Positions 15,141 through 18,081 of a stretch of DNA of 18,081 nucleotides are shown in pieces. Source of the DNA: Candidatus Falkowiibacteriota bacterium (lineage in GTDB: Bacteria; Patescibacteriota; Patescibacteriia; Patescibacteriales; SZUA-104). Position numbers and translations under genes: made by a program. The notes under the pieces were generated by a model. It ran no database searches. It saw only the letters and a program-made list of their open reading frames with translations, and had not been told where the DNA came from. The stretch's first letter is position 1. Each line of letters starts with the position of its first letter. The stretch spans positions 1 through 18,081 of the forward strand of contig JALUVW010000135.1 in assembly GCA_027020105.1 (NCBI GenBank), written 5' to 3'.

Positions 15141-15161
15141 AAAGGAAATTTGGATTATAGT
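15133..15161 (+). promoter_or_regulatory. Promoter of the 101-aa gene
   Basis: TTGACC (15133-15138), a 17-bp spacer, TATAGT (15156-15161): five of six matches at both hexamers. Transcription would begin near 15168, so the TTGTAG heptamer array becomes the mRNA leader. Confidence 0.7.
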
Positions 15162-15170
15162 GTATATAGC

Positions 15171-15275
15171 TTGTAGGTTGTAGCTTGTAGCTTGTAGGTT
15201 GTAGGTTGTAGCTTGTAGGTTGTAGGTTGTAGCTTGTAGCTTGTAGGTTGTAGCTTGTAGCTTGTAGGTTGTAGG
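15171..15275 (+). repeat. Fifteen phased TTGTAG[G/C] heptamers in a leader
   Basis: Fifteen perfect 7-bp units without a single slip. Each is TTGTAGG or TTGTAGC, in the order G C C G G C G G C C G C C G G. No other position varies. The array ends 33 bp before the ATG at 15309. It is not coding and contains no spacers. Confidence 0.95.
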
Positions 15276-15308
15276 TTAATAACGCGCTAATATTAAATAA
15301 TAATTGTT

Positions 15309-15614
15309 ATGAAGTTGATTTTAGACAAGCGACAGTTAAATATGAGTCCGGAGCGGCTTTTGCGCCGCGCCGGATACGCCCATATCCGCGACCGCGGGAG
15401 CGGCTCGGAAAGCTTTGTCCGCCGGCTGGGCAGCGGTTTTTACCCCCGATTTCATATATACGCGGAAGAGCAAGGCGACAAAATAATTTTTAATTTGCAC
15501 TTGGACCAGAAACGGCCGAGCTATGCCGCCGCGCACGCGCACAACGCGGAGTACGAGGGAGAAGTGGTGGAGAGGGAGATTGAGAGGCTAAAAAGTATAA
15601 TGACGATGGCATAG
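15309..15614 (+). CDS. Hypothetical protein, 101 aa, C-terminal HxH-type segment
   Basis: I do not recognise a named family. The protein begins MKLILDKRQLNMSPERLLRRAGYAHIRDRGSG. A middle part alternates hydrophobic and polar residues as in a beta sheet (FYPRFHIYAEEQGDKIIFNLHLDQK). Then come a histidine-rich turn (AAAHAHNAEYEGEVVEREIERL) and a final helix. It has good coding composition, its own strong promoter and a position just upstream of dnaG. I have the impression of similar small proteins with a LHLDQK...HAH pattern in other Parcubacteria, but cannot verify this here. No signal peptide or TM segment is seen, so it is probably cytoplasmic. Confidence 0.8.
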   Translation: MKLILDKRQLNMSPERLLRRAGYAHIRDRGSGSESFVRRLGSGFYPRFHIYAEEQGDKIIFNLHLDQKRPSYAAAHAHNAEYEGEVVEREIERLKSIMTMA

Positions 15615-15630
15615 AGGATGTTAGAAGTTA

Positions 15631-15756
15631 AATTCAAAATTCAAAATTATAAATTCTAAATAAATTCAAAATTCAAATATCAAAATTCAAAACTGTTTTG
15701 AATTTTGAATTTCGGTTATTGTAATTTATTTAGGATTTGTAATTTTGAATTTGGCG
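15631..15756. repeat. AATTCAAA word repeats with a 13-bp hairpin before dnaG
   Basis: AATTCAAA-type words occur in tandem from 15631 and in inverted form (TTTTGAATT) from about 15696. At 15680-15708 they form a perfect 13-bp stem (TCAAAATTCAAAA / TTTTGAATTTTGA) with the loop CTG. It may end the 101-aa gene transcript. I could not find a convincing promoter for dnaG in 15615-15803. Confidence 0.8.
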
Positions 15757-15803
15757 CTTATGAAACCACGGCATTTACCATTTGAATTTTGAGTTAAATT
15801 ACT

Positions 15804-17678
15804 ATGCAGCCCTCAGACGAAATAAAATCAAAGTTAGACATCGTTGATGTCATACGCGAGTACATTCCGCTTAAGCCGGCCGGGGTGAATTTTCGCGCGC
15901 TTTGCCCTTTTCATCGCGAGAAATCACCGTCATTCATTGTCAGTCCGGAGAAGCAGATTTGGCATTGTTTCGGCTGCCAAAAAGGAGGGGATGTTTTTTC
16001 CTTTGTTATGGAGATGGACGGCATTGGCTTTGTTGACGCTTTGCGCAATTTGGCGCCCAAGGCGGGGGTGATATTAAGAAAGCAGAATCCGAAATTAACC
16101 TCGCGGAGAAATCGGTTGCTGGACATACTTGAGTTTTCCCGAAATTATTATCATAAAACATTAATCCAAAGCGATAAAGGGAAATCGGCGCGCGAGTATT
16201 TGGCTAAAAGAGGGCTGACGGAAGAGACGATAGAAGAATGGCAAATCGGTTACAGTCCGGACAGCTGGGACGACTTGATAAATTTATTGAAAAACAAGGG
16301 TTTTAACGACGAAGAAATATTTCAAGCCGGAATGTCCGTCAACAAAGACGGAACTTCCAGATTTTACAACAGGTTCAGGGACAGGATTATGTTTCCGATT
16401 AACGATGTAAACGGCAATACGGTCGCGTTCTCGGCGAGAGTGTCTCCCGAAAAAGAGCAAGACGAGAGGATGGGCAAATACATAAACAGCCCGCGGACCA
16501 TGATTTACGACAAAAGCAAGATTTTATTCGGATTGGATAAAGCGAAAAGGGAAATAAGGAATAATGATTTGGCGATAATCGCGGAAGGGCAGATGGACGT
16601 GATAACCGCCCATCAACACGGATATAAAAACGTGGTCGCTTCCTCCGGCACGGCCCTGACCGCCGAGCAGGTTGCCTTGCTTAAACGCTATTCAAACAAC
16701 ATCGCCTTGGCCTTTGACACGGACAAGGCGGGCGAGACGGCGGCGGAGCGGGGGATAAGGGAGGCGATGAGCGCGGAGATGAACACCAAAGTGATTGAGG
16801 TGCCGGAAGGCAAGGACCCGGACGAGTGCATTAAAAATAACAAAGAGGAATGGGAAAAGGCGGTAAAAAGCGCCAAGCCGTTTATGGAGTATTATTTTAA
16901 TAAAACTTTCGCCAAACTGGACTTGGATCAAGTGGACGGCAAACGCGCGGCCGCCAAAGAGCTTTTGCCGGTATTGGCAAGATTGGGCAATAAAATAGAA
17001 CAGGATTTTTGGTTAAAAAAATTGAGCCAGGCGCTTGACGTGGGCGAGGATATATTAAGAGAAACCATACGGCAATCCGTTCCGAAAACGCGTCCGGAAT
17101 ACGCCCGGAACGCGCCGGGCGCCCATGGCGGCGCGGAAGCGGAGCCGAAGCAAGCGGTTAAACAGTCAAGAGAAGAGATGCTGTCCGAGCTTTTTATCGC
17201 CTTAATATTGAAATTTCCGTCATTGGCGGAGTACGCGATAAACCGCGTACAGCCGGATAAAATTATCGGCTTGCCCAATAAATCCCTTTACAGAAATATT
17301 ATAATTTATTATAATAACCTTATTGATAACTGGACTCAAGAAGGAGGTCAAGCGGAGCCGCCGCAAGTCAGTTATGGCGGCTTTAAACAATGGCTTGAAA
17401 ATTCCGAAGTTCAAGAAAACAAAGACGGCCAGCTGATATTGTTAGACAAGCTGGCGCTTTTGGGTGATAAGGATTTTTTTGATTTTGAAATTGAGCGGGC
17501 GAAAAATGAAATTATTAAAATCGCCGTCACATTAAAAAAGCATTATTTATTAAACAGGAGACAGGAAATAAGCAAACTGATAGCTCAAGCCGAGCAAGAA
17601 GGAAACGAGGATTATATCAAAGGCTTAATGGAAGAGTTTCAAGCGTTGACTGATGAAATAAGGGAAATTGAGGATTAA
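15804..17678 (+). CDS. dnaG: DNA primase
   Basis: Makes RNA primers for chromosome replication together with the replicative helicase; 624 aa. The CHC2 zinc finger is complete: Cys34, His37, Cys55 and Cys58 (CPFH ... CFGCQKGGD). The catalytic TOPRIM core has the EGQMD motif with Glu261 and Asp265, and FDTDKAG with Asp305/Asp307, plus NSPRTMIYDKSKILFGLDKA just before it. From about 430 on the sequence is less conserved and ends in a helical region (about 560-624), where DnaG proteins bind the DnaB helicase. rpoD follows 62 bp downstream, the usual primase-sigma neighbourhood. No Shine-Dalgarno precedes the ATG. Confidence 0.97.
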   Translation: MQPSDEIKSKLDIVDVIREYIPLKPAGVNFRALCPFHREKSPSFIVSPEKQIWHCFGCQKGGDVFSFVMEMDGIGFVDALRNLAPKAGVILRKQNPKLTSRRNRLLDILEFSRNYYHKTLIQSDKGKSAREYLAKRGLTEETIEEWQIGYSPDSWDDLINLLKNKGFNDEEIFQAGMSVNKDGTSRFYNRFRDRIMFPINDVNGNTVAFSARVSPEKEQDERMGKYINSPRTMIYDKSKILFGLDKAKREIRNNDLAIIAEGQMDVITAHQHGYKNVVASSGTALTAEQVALLKRYSNNIALAFDTDKAGETAAERGIREAMSAEMNTKVIEVPEGKDPDECIKNNKEEWEKAVKSAKPFMEYYFNKTFAKLDLDQVDGKRAAAKELLPVLARLGNKIEQDFWLKKLSQALDVGEDILRETIRQSVPKTRPEYARNAPGAHGGAEAEPKQAVKQSREEMLSELFIALILKFPSLAEYAINRVQPDKIIGLPNKSLYRNIIIYYNNLIDNWTQEGGQAEPPQVSYGGFKQWLENSEVQENKDGQLILLDKLALLGDKDFFDFEIERAKNEIIKIAVTLKKHYLLNRRQEISKLIAQAEQEGNEDYIKGLMEEFQALTDEIREIED

Positions 17679-17690
17679 AAAAAGGCCGCG

Positions 17691-17722
17691 GAGATTAAGT
17701 CTCCAGTTGGAGACTTAATCTC
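17691..17722 (+). other. Hairpin between dnaG and rpoD
   Basis: A perfect 14-bp stem GAGATTAAGTCTCC / GGAGACTTAATCTC with the loop AGTT, 12 bp after the dnaG stop and 18 bp before the rpoD ATG. There is no T-run behind it, so read-through is likely. It could be an attenuator or a processing/stability element that sets the dnaG to rpoD ratio. Confidence 0.75.
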
Positions 17723-17740
17723 TATCTATACAGTATATTT

Positions 17741-18081
17741 ATGGTTAAAAAGAAAAAAACAATTAAAAAAACGGTTTCCAAAAAGAAAGCCGTCAAAAAA
17801 ACAAAAAAGCCGGCCAAGCCCGCCGCCAAGGCAAAGAAAACAAAGCGAGCGGCCAAGAAGGTTAAGGCCGTAAAAAAAGTCGGCACAACGAAAAAGACCG
17901 TTAAGAAGGCCGCCAAGGCCAAGGCCAAGACCAAGGCGGTCGCGGAAAAACGCGAAATAGTCAAGCCGACGGAGGAGCAAATCAATGCTTTGCTCGCCAA
18001 GGGCAGGCAGCGCACTTTTGTTACCGAAACCGAGCTGTTATACACTTTTCCCGAAGTTGAAGAGTATATTTTTGACTATGA
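17741..18081 (+). CDS. rpoD: Primary sigma factor, 5' part only, with lysine-rich N-terminal tail
   Basis: The gene runs off the right edge; 113 codons are visible. The first roughly 70 residues are almost only Lys, Ala, Val and Thr (KKTVSKKKAVKK, KPAAKAKKTKRAAKK), like a histone H1 tail. Then EEQINALLAKGRQRTFVTETELLYTFPEVEEYIFDY follows, which fits the start of sigma70 region 1.1 (…L..KG+.+GFVT..E+...FP). Position after dnaG supports rpoD. The conserved regions 2-4 are outside the window, so the identification rests on region 1.1 and synteny. A long basic tail ahead of region 1.1 suggests DNA or RNA binding and is also seen in some actinobacterial primary sigma factors. Confidence 0.8.
   Translation, partial: MVKKKKTIKKTVSKKKAVKKTKKPAKPAAKAKKTKRAAKKVKAVKKVGTTKKTVKKAAKAKAKTKAVAEKREIVKPTEEQINALLAKGRQRTFVTETELLYTFPEVEEYIFDY

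Noticed and set aside
353..18081. Alternative genetic code (UGA as glycine)
   Set aside because: No long gene contains in-frame TGA, and one gene (5197-5475) ends with TGA.
1..18081. tRNA or rRNA genes
   Set aside because: I scanned the intergenic regions for tRNA-like arms and conserved rRNA stretches and saw none; a covariance-model search would be decisive.

Overview
The window looks like a piece of a Patescibacteria (CPR) genome, most likely a parcubacterial lineage. This is inference from gene content and style, because no rRNA is present. The pointers are surface proteins of the 'TM anchor / GIGTTTPSEKL / repeat domain' type, a PEGA-domain propeller protein, short AT-rich intergenic spaces full of low-complexity 'word' repeats, almost no Shine-Dalgarno sequences (pyrG is the exception), and a lysine-rich N-terminus on the sigma factor. 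TGA is used as a normal stop (the small membrane protein at 5197-5475) and no long gene has an in-frame TGA, so there is no sign of the UGA=Gly code of Gracilibacteria.

Layout. 1-352: a hierarchical ATTCGG tandem array directly against the stop codon of the first gene. 353-8341, all minus strand: a seven-bladed LVIVD propeller surface protein, a larger LVIVD propeller fused to about 19 leucine-rich repeats, a small one-TM coiled-coil protein, a PEGA/WD40-like membrane protein and murA. 8342-8597: a divergent promoter region. 8598-12767, plus strand: an S41 C-terminal processing protease, an AT-rich four-helix-bundle (S23/avd-like) gene bracketed by inverted repeats, rplI (L9) and pyrG. 12768-14726: a bidirectional terminator, then rpmA (L27) and a polyprenyl-phosphate sugar-1-phosphate transferase on the minus strand. 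14727-15308: a long non-coding stretch with about seven 50-bp hairpin units, a good promoter and fifteen phased heptamers. 15309-18081, plus strand: a conserved-looking 101-aa protein of unknown function, dnaG, and the start of rpoD, the classic primase-sigma neighbourhood.

Functional picture. The cell-surface half (propeller/LRR proteins, MurA, processing protease, sugar transferase) encodes peptidoglycan precursor synthesis, envelope proteolysis, exopolysaccharide or glycan initiation and displayed recognition proteins. The housekeeping half encodes ribosomal proteins L9 and L27, CTP synthesis, replication priming and the primary sigma factor. Promoters of the TTGNNN-17-TANNNT type can be read by eye ahead of the PEGA gene, murA, pyrG, rpmA, the sugar transferase and the 101-aa gene. 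Two of them (sugar transferase, PEGA) sit so close to the ATG that the mRNAs would be almost leaderless.

The most unusual theme is that most gene boundaries carry their own short 'word', amplified in tandem or as inverted pairs: ATTCGG, CAAAAAT, TTTGAGC, GATTTACGATTTAAG, GGACGGCAG, AATTCATAATTC, the 50-bp hairpin unit, TTGTAG[G/C] and AATTCAAA. These words lie in leaders and terminators and in two cases run into the C-terminal codons of a gene (pyrG, the four-helix-bundle gene). I did not find a complete defence system, CRISPR array, prophage or transposase.
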